Of a stretch of DNA of 64,000 bases, positions 45,065-53,131 are shown piece after piece; the first letter of the stretch is position 1; the number at the start of each line of letters is the position of its first letter. The notes beneath the pieces were generated by a model, which was not told the origin of the DNA, did no database searches, and saw only the letters and a program-made list of their open reading frames with translations. Origin of the DNA: Halocatena marina (GTDB taxonomy: Archaea; Halobacteriota; Halobacteria; Halobacteriales; Haloarculaceae); NCBI RefSeq assembly GCF_023276375.1, contig NZ_JALLPK010000001.1:496001-560000 (forward strand), in the 5' to 3' direction. Both the position numbers and the translations under genes were made by a program.

Positions 45065-45264
45065 ATGACGGTGCTCTCAGACCACGTCCTAGATCCACTG
45101 CTTATCACTGTGTACGCCGAGCGTCGTGATGGACCACTCCATCAGATCAATCCCTGAACCAAAGGGGGGTGATTGGCGCTCTGGTGCTCGCTGTCACCCT
45201 GTTCGACCGACGCCAACTATTGGCCGGTCTGTATGGTGTGGTCCCGTTCGTGTCCAGTCACTGA
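45065..45264 (+). pseudogene. cbiQ: cbiQ (transmembrane T component) remnant
   Basis: From ATG 45065 a frame reads MTVLSDHVLDPLLITVYAE, RRDGPLHQINP and then TGA at 45155-45157. Normal CbiQ continues after INP with a W-T-K motif and a first membrane helix. That helix is still readable in another frame from about 45169: VIGALVLAVTLFDRRQLLAGLYGVVPFV, then a stop at 45262-45264. So there is a frameshift within 45150-45170 and everything after about residue 60 (of roughly 250) has gone. No cbiO ATPase follows. The ECF module is therefore incomplete. Confidence 0.7.
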
Positions 45265-45609
45265 AATCGAGCTAGTGAGCTTCCTCTCGAAGAAAGCGTT
45301 AGACGACACTACCAACGGTCTGACCGTCTCACATACTACCAGTCTTTGCTGTGTGATTCTTTGTCGTGGCTGTCTTCCGAATGAATGAATCACTCTCTAC
45401 GGCTAATAATCAAACATTGGAAAATACACCTCTGCAATCATTACTACACCCGAGTTTTATTCAGCCGATCTCCTTGCTTTCGTGGGTAGATATCATCTGA
45501 TCGTATCGATCACAGATCTGACGCGGAGACACGGAGTGAACGCTTCTGTGATCGGTCTCAAGGCGTCAGTGAACGCATTGTTTATCAGAGACCGAGTTCT
45601 GAAAGAAGT
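45265..45609. other. spacer after the cbiQ remnant
   Basis: About 345 bases. An out-of-frame open stretch to 45388 is Cys/Ser-rich and of doubtful reality. No ABC ATPase remnant (Walker A, signature) could be recognised. The right part should contain the promoter of the KhtT-like gene. Confidence 0.45.
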
Positions 45610-46113
45610 ATGACGATCTATGAGGCTGATGTCCCAGGCGTCGGCCACAAATTTGAACTCGAACTCGGGGGAGACAAACGACTAATCGTGCTTATCCACC
45701 ACGACGGTAAGCGAGAAGTCTATCTCCGTCCTGGTGAGAATCAAGACAGTGAAAGACTATTTAGTCTGACGGGAAAGCGAGCACGCCAACTCGGCTCTAT
45801 CCTCGAAGGAGCATACTTCCAACCCGTCGAAATGGACGATATTCAGGTTCCACTGGGCGAAGCGATCATCGAATGGGTCGACGTTAGTCCGTCGGCATCG
45901 TTGGTCGGTCACTCGCTGCGAGACGCTAATATTCGAGAGCAGACCGGGGTTTCCATTATCGCTATTCAACGAGGTGAGGAGACGATCGCGAATCCGCAGC
46001 CGAACAGCACGATCGAGGCTGGCGATATCCTCGTCAGTCTTGGAACGCGTGCTGAACAACGAGCGTTCACCGAGTTAGTCGAGACTGGCGAAACGGACAC
46101 ATCACAGACCTAA
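45610..46113 (+). CDS. RCK_C (TrkA-C) domain regulator of cation:proton antiporter, KhtT-like
   Basis: A 167-residue cytosolic protein. The first ~75 residues (DVPGVGHKFELELGGDKRLIVLIHHDGKREVYLRPGEN) match the N-terminal domain of KhtT-type gating subunits. Residues about 80-155, PLGEAIIEWVDVSPSASLVGHSLRDANIREQTGVSIIAIQRGE, then NPQPNSTIEAGDILVSLGT, are a TrkA-C/RCK_C fold that can sense nucleotides or ions. It precedes the antiporter gene by 2 bases, so they form an operon, and should gate its K+(Na+)/H+ exchange. Confidence 0.9.
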   Translation: MTIYEADVPGVGHKFELELGGDKRLIVLIHHDGKREVYLRPGENQDSERLFSLTGKRARQLGSILEGAYFQPVEMDDIQVPLGEAIIEWVDVSPSASLVGHSLRDANIREQTGVSIIAIQRGEETIANPQPNSTIEAGDILVSLGTRAEQRAFTELVETGETDTSQT

Positions 46114-46115
46114 AA

Positions 46116-47324
46116 ATGGCGGAGACGTTGCTTTTTGAAATTGGCATTGCACTGACAGGTATCGCCGTTGCGGGCGCTGTGGCCAACCGCGTTGGTCTGT
46201 CGGTTATCCCAGCGTACATCATTATTGGAATCCTCATTGGTCCGAACGAGCCCTCTTCAATCGCAGGAATTTCGCTCACGCTCGTGGAACATCGGGAGTT
46301 TATCGATATCGTTGCGGAACTTGGAATTGTGTTCCTTCTGTTCTTTCTCGGGCTCGAATTTAGCATCTCGCAGCTGTTGAGCGATCGTCGACGAATCGCT
46401 ACAATTGGGAGTGTTGACTTTCTCATCAATTTCAGTCTCGGGATTGGTCTTGGCGTCGCGTTCGGCTACACACTTCTCGAAACGCTATTTCTCGCTGGGA
46501 TTGTCTATATCTCTTCGAGTGCCGTTATCTCGAAAGCACTCATCGAGAGTGGGTGGGTTGCAAATCCTGAAAGTGGTCCCATTCTGGGTACGTTGGTGTT
46601 CGAAGATATCGCAATTGCGATCTATCTGGCGCTTCTCTCGGCGGTTGCCGTGGGAGAAGGGACACTGGTTGATGCTGCCGTCTCTGTCGGGATCGCGTTC
46701 GTGTTTCTTGGTGGGCTAACACTCACTGCGTGGTACGGATCGGATGCTATCGAGCAAATTTTCAGGGCCGATTCGGACGAACTATTTTTGCTGCGTATTC
46801 TTGGGGTGACGACGCTCATCGCAGGATTTGCGCTCACCCTTGGGCTGAGCGAGGCGGTGACTGCCTTCTTTGTCGGTACCGCATTCAGCGAAACCGACCA
46901 CATTGAACGGATCGAGGCTGTCGTCGCACCAGCACGTGACTTCTTTGCAGCCGTCTTTTTCTTCGCAATCGGTTTGACAACTGAAGTCACTCTTCTCACG
47001 GGACTCGTCTGGTTGCTGCTCGCAGCGGTCCTCATAACAACCGTTGGAAAGATACTTAGTGGATCACTATCCGGACAGATCTATCAGCTCGATCGACTGC
47101 GATCGGTGCGCGTCGGGTTCGGACTGGTGCCACGCGGTGAATTCTCCCTGGTAATTGCTGCCCTCGCAACGAGTGTCGGAACAGGCGCACTTCAGTCCGT
47201 GATTCCAGCGTTCGCTGTTGGCTACGTGCTCATCATGAGTATCGTAGGCACTCTGCTCATTCAAAACGCTGATCGCATCTCCCACGAGATAGTGAGTCTT
47301 TCACAAACGGTGATACCCGACTGA
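46116..47324 (+). CDS. cation:proton antiporter (CPA2 family, KhtU/KefB-like)
   Basis: A 402-residue protein with about 12-13 helices. GLSVIPAYIIIGILIGP, ELGIVFLLFFLGLEFSISQL and VGFGLVPRGEFSLVIAALA are family signatures, and the GNLVFED-equivalent GTLVFEDIAIAIYLALLSAV supplies the conserved Asp for ion exchange. The family exports K+ or Na+ in exchange for H+. It has no C-terminal TrkA domain, which here is provided by the separate upstream gene, as in KhtTU. Likely a pH or osmotic-stress system. Confidence 0.92.
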   Translation: MAETLLFEIGIALTGIAVAGAVANRVGLSVIPAYIIIGILIGPNEPSSIAGISLTLVEHREFIDIVAELGIVFLLFFLGLEFSISQLLSDRRRIATIGSVDFLINFSLGIGLGVAFGYTLLETLFLAGIVYISSSAVISKALIESGWVANPESGPILGTLVFEDIAIAIYLALLSAVAVGEGTLVDAAVSVGIAFVFLGGLTLTAWYGSDAIEQIFRADSDELFLLRILGVTTLIAGFALTLGLSEAVTAFFVGTAFSETDHIERIEAVVAPARDFFAAVFFFAIGLTTEVTLLTGLVWLLLAAVLITTVGKILSGSLSGQIYQLDRLRSVRVGFGLVPRGEFSLVIAALATSVGTGALQSVIPAFAVGYVLIMSIVGTLLIQNADRISHEIVSLSQTVIPD

Positions 47325-47628
47325 TGGCCACAGATACAGAGTAGCTCATCACGCCTGCGCGTTATCCGATTCCACTCGTTTTCGATGCTGCTGACGCTCT
47401 GATTACAACACTACGTATATCGATTACAGTCACATCTGCAAATCGATATGAGTCGAGATATCGCGATGCGAACTACTTTGAGAAATTTCTGACAAGCACG
47501 GGATAACACAGCTACTATGTTCAGTGACAACACCTAACACATCCTATGCCGTAGAGGAACTAACGCTCGCTGTGTCGCGGGCCGGGGTCGATGGCGTGTC
47601 GAGACGAGCGTCAGAGACGGTGTCCATC
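47325..47628. other. intergenic region upstream of FAD oxidoreductase gene
   Basis: About 300 bases. An in-frame extension to a GTG at 47524 exists for the downstream gene, reading 35 residues without similarity; I did not include it. No other structure is evident. Confidence 0.5.
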
Positions 47629-49020
47629 ATGACTACAACAGTAACAGACGTCGATGAAACAGCCGTCAGAGACTTCGAAGAAACATTTCGAGGCGAACTG
47701 ATCCGACCCGTCGATCCAGCGTTTGATGAAGCGCGGACGATCTATAACGCGATGATCGACAAGCGTCCGGGGATGATTGCGACGTGTACGGACGTCGCGG
47801 ACGTGATTGAAGCGGTGAACTTCGGCCGCGATCACGACCTCAATATCGCAGTCCGCGGCGGTGGCCACAATGGCCCAGGTCTCGCTTTAGTGGATGATGG
47901 GTTGGTCATTGACCTCTCCGAGATGACCGGTCTCCGCGTCGATCCTGAGGCAAGAACTGTGCGCGTCGAAGCCGGTTGTACGTGGGGTGACGTCGACCAT
48001 GCCACGCATGCCTTTGGCTTGGCTACAGTCAGTGGGGTTATCTCCACAACCGGGGTTGGTGGACTGACTCTTGGCGGTGGACACGGCTATCTGACTCGCA
48101 TGTACGGGCTGACTATTGACAATCTCCTCAGCGCCGATGTCGTATTGGCCGACGGACGGTTCGTGCACGCGAGTGCGGACGAGCATCCGGATCTGTTCTG
48201 GGCGCTGCGCGGTGGAGGTGGGAACTTCGGTGTCGTCACCTCCTTTGAGTTCCGACTTCATCCAGTGGATACGGTCGTTGCCGGACCGCTGTTCTGGCCG
48301 CTCGACGAACTTGAAACCACCATGCGTTGGTATCGTGACTGGCTCGCGCAGGCTCCAGAGGACGTGTACGCCTTTTATTTAGTCGCAGAGGTACCAGGCG
48401 ACCCGTTTCCAGAGGAAATTCACGGCGAGAATGTCTGTGGTCTCATGTGGTGCTATCTGGGTCCGGAAGAGCGAGTCAAAGCAGTGACTCAACCAGCGCG
48501 GGAGGTGGCAGAACCACTGTTCGAGCATATCGGAGCGATGCCCTATCCGGCACTACAAAGCATGTTCGATGCGCTCTATCCACCTGGGGATCAGTGGTAC
48601 TGGAAAGGGAACTTCGTGCGCGAGTTGAGCGACGAAGCTATCGCCGAGCACCGACGGTTCGCTAACGTGCCGACCGCTCAATCAACGATGCATCTCTACC
48701 CGGTTAATGGCGCTGTGCACCGTGTCGGTACGGATGAGACGGCGTGGAGCTACCGCGACGCAAACTGGTCGATGGTCATCGCGGGCGTCGATCCGGATCC
48801 AGACAACAAAGAAACGATCACAGAGTGGACCCGTGATTACTGGCAGGCGCTGTACGAGCATTCGGCGGACGGTGCGTACATCAACTTCATGATGGAAGAA
48901 GGGATGGATCGGATCCGGGCAACCTACGGTTCCAACTACGAACGACTCCGGGAAATCAAGACCAAATACGACCCGAACAACGTCTTCCACGTGAATCAGA
49001 ACATCGAACCAGCAACCTAG
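47629..49020 (+). CDS. FAD-binding (BBE-type) oxidoreductase
   Basis: A 463-residue member of the PCMH/berberine-bridge-enzyme family. The FAD-binding domain has H80 in IAVRGGGHNGPGLALV, a position that carries the covalent 8-alpha-histidyl FAD in relatives, and STTGVGGLTLGGGHGYLTRMYGLTIDNL. The second attachment cysteine of bicovalent members is not present. DLFWALRGGGGNFGVVTSFEF and the C-terminal BBE segment YDPNNVFHVNQNI complete it. These enzymes oxidise sugars, alcohols or phenolics to H2O2. ATG 47629 gives a normal family N-terminus. Confidence 0.88.
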   Translation: MTTTVTDVDETAVRDFEETFRGELIRPVDPAFDEARTIYNAMIDKRPGMIATCTDVADVIEAVNFGRDHDLNIAVRGGGHNGPGLALVDDGLVIDLSEMTGLRVDPEARTVRVEAGCTWGDVDHATHAFGLATVSGVISTTGVGGLTLGGGHGYLTRMYGLTIDNLLSADVVLADGRFVHASADEHPDLFWALRGGGGNFGVVTSFEFRLHPVDTVVAGPLFWPLDELETTMRWYRDWLAQAPEDVYAFYLVAEVPGDPFPEEIHGENVCGLMWCYLGPEERVKAVTQPAREVAEPLFEHIGAMPYPALQSMFDALYPPGDQWYWKGNFVRELSDEAIAEHRRFANVPTAQSTMHLYPVNGAVHRVGTDETAWSYRDANWSMVIAGVDPDPDNKETITEWTRDYWQALYEHSADGAYINFMMEEGMDRIRATYGSNYERLREIKTKYDPNNVFHVNQNIEPAT

Positions 49021-49393
49021 GTTGGATCGACCGGCAGTAGATGCCAGTGGCTTCGAGCGCGAAACCCACCGCATTCGGATCGAACACGCAGCTCACGATT
49101 GCAGTCGGCAGTACTGCTCGGCGTGACGTTCTGAGGGCTATGAAAATAGAATTTTGATCACCAGTAGTCGTTCTTTGACGGTGAGCGATACGCAGTGATG
49201 ATTTGGCTTTCTGCCCGATGAAGAATGCGATTAATCACAGACTTGTTCCCGTTCCACACATCCTCCTACAGTCGATCGTGTACTCGCTCGTTTGTGCCGA
49301 TTATGCAATCTAGTAGCGTTAATGTGAAGTAGTGCTTACCGTGAACATGTTGCCGTGGTTTCGACGATACCGGCGAATTCATTCAACATAAGG
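49021..49393. other. intergenic region, possible relic frame
   Basis: About 370 bases. On the minus strand a 33-codon fragment (VWNGNKSVINRILHRAESQIITAY and a little more, about 49159-49257) reads open, but no family is recognised. Nothing else is evident. Confidence 0.4.
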
Positions 49394-49422
49394 GTTAAAT
49401 ATTGTAGTAGTATATATTTAAC
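49394..49422. promoter_or_regulatory. perfect inverted repeat over the ArsR-type gene promoter
   Basis: GTTAAATAT (49394-49402) and ATATTTAAC (49414-49422) form a perfect 9-base dyad with 11 bases between. The left arm is centred about 27 bases upstream of ATG 49426, where the TATA element of a leaderless gene belongs, and the right arm reaches almost to the start codon. A repressor bound here would block TBP. Autoregulation by the encoded ArsR protein is the simplest reading. Confidence 0.65.
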
Positions 49423-49425
49423 TAG

Positions 49426-49761
49426 ATGGTTGAACAATCGGTAGACGACCATGATCTTGATGCGATATTTCAAGCATTAGCTCATCCGACCCGTCGGGCG
49501 CTTCTCGAACAACTTGCCAGTGGACCCGCGAGCGTTGGTGAGTTGGCAGAGCCACACGACATTTCCTTAGCGGCAGTGTCGAAGCATCTGCACGTTTTGG
49601 AGGACGCTGGTTTGCTTGAGATTGAAGAAGACGGCCGTGTTCGTCGCTGTCATCTTGATGCTGCTCCACTTAGCGCAGCGTTCGGTTGGCTGACCCGATA
49701 TCGTCTCTTCTGGGAAGACCGACTCGACGCGCTCGCCACCCATCTGGAGAACGAAACGTGA
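49426..49761 (+). CDS. ArsR-family winged-helix regulator
   Basis: A 111-residue full-length ArsR-type regulator. LDAIFQALAHPTRRALLEQLASGPASVGELAEPHDISLAAVSKHLHVLEDAGLLEIEEDGRVRRCHLDAAPL is a complete winged helix with intact wing, then the usual C-terminal dimer helix (AAFGWLTRYRLFWEDRLDALATHLE). No metal-binding Cys motif is seen, so it belongs to the non-metal branch, often paired with SRPBCC or FAD proteins. No such partner adjoins directly; the FAD oxidoreductase is 400 bases upstream. Confidence 0.9.
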   Translation: MVEQSVDDHDLDAIFQALAHPTRRALLEQLASGPASVGELAEPHDISLAAVSKHLHVLEDAGLLEIEEDGRVRRCHLDAAPLSAAFGWLTRYRLFWEDRLDALATHLENET

Positions 49762-50157
49762 CAGACAAAACTGCTGTTGTGAAGGGTCGATGAAATCTGC
49801 CTCTGATGAGTGACAATCGGTGGAGGGTCGTACTCGATAGTATCGACGACAGATTGAGGATGAACCGACGCGGCTGAGATCAGACTAACACCGTTGCTCG
49901 ATATTTTGTGTAGGTATCGTATCTTTCCACAGATGATGCTGGCTAAATAATGAAATAAAACAATCATGTCTTCGAAATCCTATACAACTAATAATGTCTC
50001 TTTCTACCCTCGTTGGCCGTTCGAGCGGAGTCTACAGACAGTTACTATTGACATGGCGCATTGGAGATCTTCGGTATTTGTTATGTCACTATATGGGTGA
50101 GTAGGCAAGGGGGAGAAATGAACACTTATTCGTATCGAGGACGTTATTCTGAGTAGC
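49762..50157. other. intergenic region upstream of rdfA
   Basis: About 395 bases without recognisable gene. A CACTTATTCG stretch near 50123-50132 could be the TATA element of rdfA at the leaderless spacing. No other structure identified. Confidence 0.45.
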
Positions 50158-50841
50158 ATGAGCGAACAACGGGACGGGACCGAACCCAGTTTAACAGAAT
50201 CCAACAGGTCACATACGGCCAGTAAGGTCGGCCGTGTACTCGTTGAGTACGACCTTGAGGACCTCGGGCAGACGATGGAGGCGCGGTGGACGGGAGACGA
50301 GGACGAACGATACAGCCTCCGAGAGCTTGCAAACTGGTTGAACAAGCACCTCCTCGAAGTAGCGATGGTTCGTGCAGGTCGTCAACCACTCGATGGTGAA
50401 GTAGATAACGTCTATCGTCTCCTCACAGGCGACGATGTGAGTAGTGGTGTCCGCACGCAGGCACGAAATGATCTCAAGCGTGACGGCGTAGCGATTGATG
50501 ATCTTGAACGAGATTTCGTCTCGCATCAAGCAATCCACACGTACCTCACAAAATACCGCGGTGCGCGTCACTCCAAGCCAACGGCTGCCGACCGGGACCG
50601 AGTTGAGAGCGTCACACAGGCGATCCAGCGTCTCTCTCACCGAACCCTGCGCGTCACCGAAGACAACCTTTCTACTCTTGAGAACACTGACCGACTCCTG
50701 ATCGGTGATTTCGATGTTCTCGTCGATGTTACAGTCACATGTCAGAATTGTGGGACTCGATACGATGTTGTCGAGCTCCTCGAGAGAGGCCACTGTGACT
50801 GTGAAACGGCGGGTGAGGAGTCCGTTGAATCGATTGACTGA
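50158..50841 (+). CDS. rdfA: rod-determining factor RdfA family protein
   Basis: A 227-residue protein. KVGRVLVEYDLEDLGQTMEARWTGDEDERYSLRELANWLNKHLLEVAM near the N-terminus and VYRLLTGDDVSSGVRTQARNDLKRDGVAIDDLERDFVSHQAIHTYL match the RdfA family of haloarchaea, which in Haloferax volcanii is needed for rod-shape formation. The C-terminus has a zinc-ribbon-like CQNCGTRYDVVELLERGHCDC with CxxC and CxC. RdfA-family genes commonly stand next to an SMC-related gene, as here (84 bases downstream, same strand). Biochemical function is not settled. Confidence 0.88.
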   Translation: MSEQRDGTEPSLTESNRSHTASKVGRVLVEYDLEDLGQTMEARWTGDEDERYSLRELANWLNKHLLEVAMVRAGRQPLDGEVDNVYRLLTGDDVSSGVRTQARNDLKRDGVAIDDLERDFVSHQAIHTYLTKYRGARHSKPTAADRDRVESVTQAIQRLSHRTLRVTEDNLSTLENTDRLLIGDFDVLVDVTVTCQNCGTRYDVVELLERGHCDCETAGEESVESID

Positions 50842-50945
50842 ACGGTTCCGTTACGAAATTACGCCTGTAACTCTATCAGTTCACACTGCTTCTTCTCCGG
50901 ACGCGAGTCTGAGGAGTTAAATAGATGGCCCTCGGAATGCCGTCT

Positions 50946-52910
50946 ATGAGTGCATCACAGATAGAAGCGGAGAAGATGCAGCTCTCTGTTGAAAACATTG
51001 GGGGTATCGATGGTACGACCGTCGAGTTCACGCCGGGAGTAACTGCTCTTGCCGGTCGGAACGCCACGAACCGCACTTCGTTGTTGCAGGCGATTATGGC
51101 GGCATTCGGCAGCGATCACGTTTCGCTGAAAGGTGATGCCGATCAGGGACAGGTCGACATGACGATCGGCGATACGACCTACACCCGAACACTAGAACGG
51201 CGCAACGGAACGATCGTGACTGGCGGCAATCCGTATCTCGACGATACGGAACTCGCAGATTTGTTTGCGTTCCTGCTTGAGTCAAACGAAGCCCGTCAAG
51301 CAGTCGCTCGGAGCGATGATCTGCGAGAGCTGATCATGCGGCCAGTCGATACGGACGCCATTCAGGCAGAGATCGAGCAACTCGAAGCTGAGCAACGTGA
51401 GATCGAGTCCAATCTCGAAGATCTCGATTCGCTCGCGGATCGTCTGCCCGAACTCGAGGAGCGCCGTACAACTCTCAGCGAACAGATTGAGAAGAAACGA
51501 GCGGAGCTCGAAGAGAAAGAGACGGAGTTGGCAGAAGCCGACGCTGATGTCGAGGATAGTCGAGCGGACAAACGCGAACTCGAAGAGACGCTCGACGATC
51601 TACACGACGCTCGAGCATCGCTCGACGATACCCGATTTGAGCTCGATACACAGCGTGAGAGTCTCGAAGCCCTCCGCGAAGAACGAGCCGAGGTGCAAGG
51701 CGAACTCGACGAGCTACCAGAGACGCCTGTCGGGGATATTGAAGAGATCAACACCGAGATCGGGCGACTACGTGACCGTCTACGGACGATCGATACGACG
51801 GTTAATGAGCTCCAAACGATTATTCAGTTTAACGAGGAGATGCTCGAAGGGACAAGTCGAGAGATCATCGACTCCCTCCGAAATGACGTTGGAAACAGCG
51901 AATCGGAATCCGAGGCGATCACCGACCAACTCGTTGAAGACTCGGAAAATGTCGTCTGCTGGACGTGTGGGAGTGAGGTTCCGAAAGCAGAGATTGAGGG
52001 AACACTCGACCGATTGCAAAAGCTCCGTTCGGAAACGTTCGAAGAGCGAAACGAGCTCCGAAGCAGCATCGACGATCTACAGAGTGACAAAAACACGCTC
52101 GAAGATCATCAACGAAAACGTGACCGGCTCGATCGACGAATCGAACAGATCGAAAACGAACTTGAAGACCGAGAAGACCGGATTGAGGAGCTGATCTCAA
52201 CACGAGAAGACCTCGAATCGGAGATCGAGCGACTCGAAGAGGATGTCGATGATCTTCAGGAGGAGGACTACAGCGACATTCTCGATCTGCACAAAGAAGC
52301 CAACCAGCTCGAATTCGAACTCGGTCGGATCCAGAGCGATCGAGAGTCAGTCGATTCGAAGATCGACGGTATCGAGGACCGACTCGAACAGCGCGAATCC
52401 CTCAAAGAGCGACGGGATGAAGTGCATACGGAACTCGCAGATCTTCGAACGCGGATTGAGCAGATCGAAGAACAGGCGATCGAACAGTTCAACGAGCACA
52501 TGGAGACCGTCCTCGATCTGCTCGAATACGCCAACCTCGAACGCATCTGGATCGAACGCACCGAACATCAAGTCAGCCAAGGTCGACGAACAGTTTCGCA
52601 ACGCACGTTCGATCTTCACGTTATCCGCAGTACGGACTCAGGAGCAGCCTACGAGGATACGGTCGACCACCTCTCAGAGAGTGAGCGCGAAGTAACTGGA
52701 CTCGTGTTCGCACTCGCGGGCTATCTCGTCCACGAAGTTCACGAATCGGTGCCAATCATGCTGCTGGACTCGCTCGAAGCGATCGATTCCGACCGCATCG
52801 CTGCGCTTATCGAGTACGTCGCCGACCATGCTGACTATCTCGTTGTTGCACTCCTGCCAGAGGATGCAAGCGCCCTTGATCAGGACTACCAGCGCGTGAC
52901 CGAGATCTGA
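50946..52910 (+). CDS. archaea-specific SMC-related protein
   Basis: A 654-residue Rad50/SMC-like protein. N-terminal head: VENIGGIDGTTVEFTPGVTALAGRNATNRTSLLQAI; the Walker A place (GRNATNRTS, about residues 37-45) has Asn and Arg where ATPases have Gly and Lys. Then a long coiled coil, a Rad50-like zinc hook CWTC (C338, C341), the return coiled coil and the C-terminal head with LSESE instead of LSGGE/Q and MLLDSLEA where the Walker B Glu is Ser. The TATA (GTTAAATAG, 50916-50924) sits 26 bases before ATG 50946, so I chose that start over 50925. Likely chromosome- or membrane-associated, acting with RdfA; ATP hydrolysis doubtful. Confidence 0.88.
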   Translation: MSASQIEAEKMQLSVENIGGIDGTTVEFTPGVTALAGRNATNRTSLLQAIMAAFGSDHVSLKGDADQGQVDMTIGDTTYTRTLERRNGTIVTGGNPYLDDTELADLFAFLLESNEARQAVARSDDLRELIMRPVDTDAIQAEIEQLEAEQREIESNLEDLDSLADRLPELEERRTTLSEQIEKKRAELEEKETELAEADADVEDSRADKRELEETLDDLHDARASLDDTRFELDTQRESLEALREERAEVQGELDELPETPVGDIEEINTEIGRLRDRLRTIDTTVNELQTIIQFNEEMLEGTSREIIDSLRNDVGNSESESEAITDQLVEDSENVVCWTCGSEVPKAEIEGTLDRLQKLRSETFEERNELRSSIDDLQSDKNTLEDHQRKRDRLDRRIEQIENELEDREDRIEELISTREDLESEIERLEEDVDDLQEEDYSDILDLHKEANQLEFELGRIQSDRESVDSKIDGIEDRLEQRESLKERRDEVHTELADLRTRIEQIEEQAIEQFNEHMETVLDLLEYANLERIWIERTEHQVSQGRRTVSQRTFDLHVIRSTDSGAAYEDTVDHLSESEREVTGLVFALAGYLVHEVHESVPIMLLDSLEAIDSDRIAALIEYVADHADYLVVALLPEDASALDQDYQRVTEI

Positions 52911-53100
52911 ACTGCGTCAATCGTTGTTGTCTGGTGTATTTGTGGCAGCGTCTGACGTTAAAACACTTCAACACAAATAGCTGGATATTCGAAGCATATA
53001 GTTATCAATATATGTCAGGAAAAAGCCAATTGATAGCGAGAGCACAATCGATACAACGTGTAGGTTCGGATGCCCTCCGTTGTGGTTCGAAAAGCACATC

Positions 53101-53108
53101 GATATATA
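53101..53108 (+). promoter_or_regulatory. TATA element deciding the start of the lipoprotein gene
   Basis: GATATATA is centred 27 bases before ATG 53132, the leaderless distance. It supports 53132 rather than ATG 53219, which would give a more conventional short Tat n-region. Confidence 0.5.
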
Positions 53109-53131
53109 CCGAGCGATGAGAGGCGTCTGAT

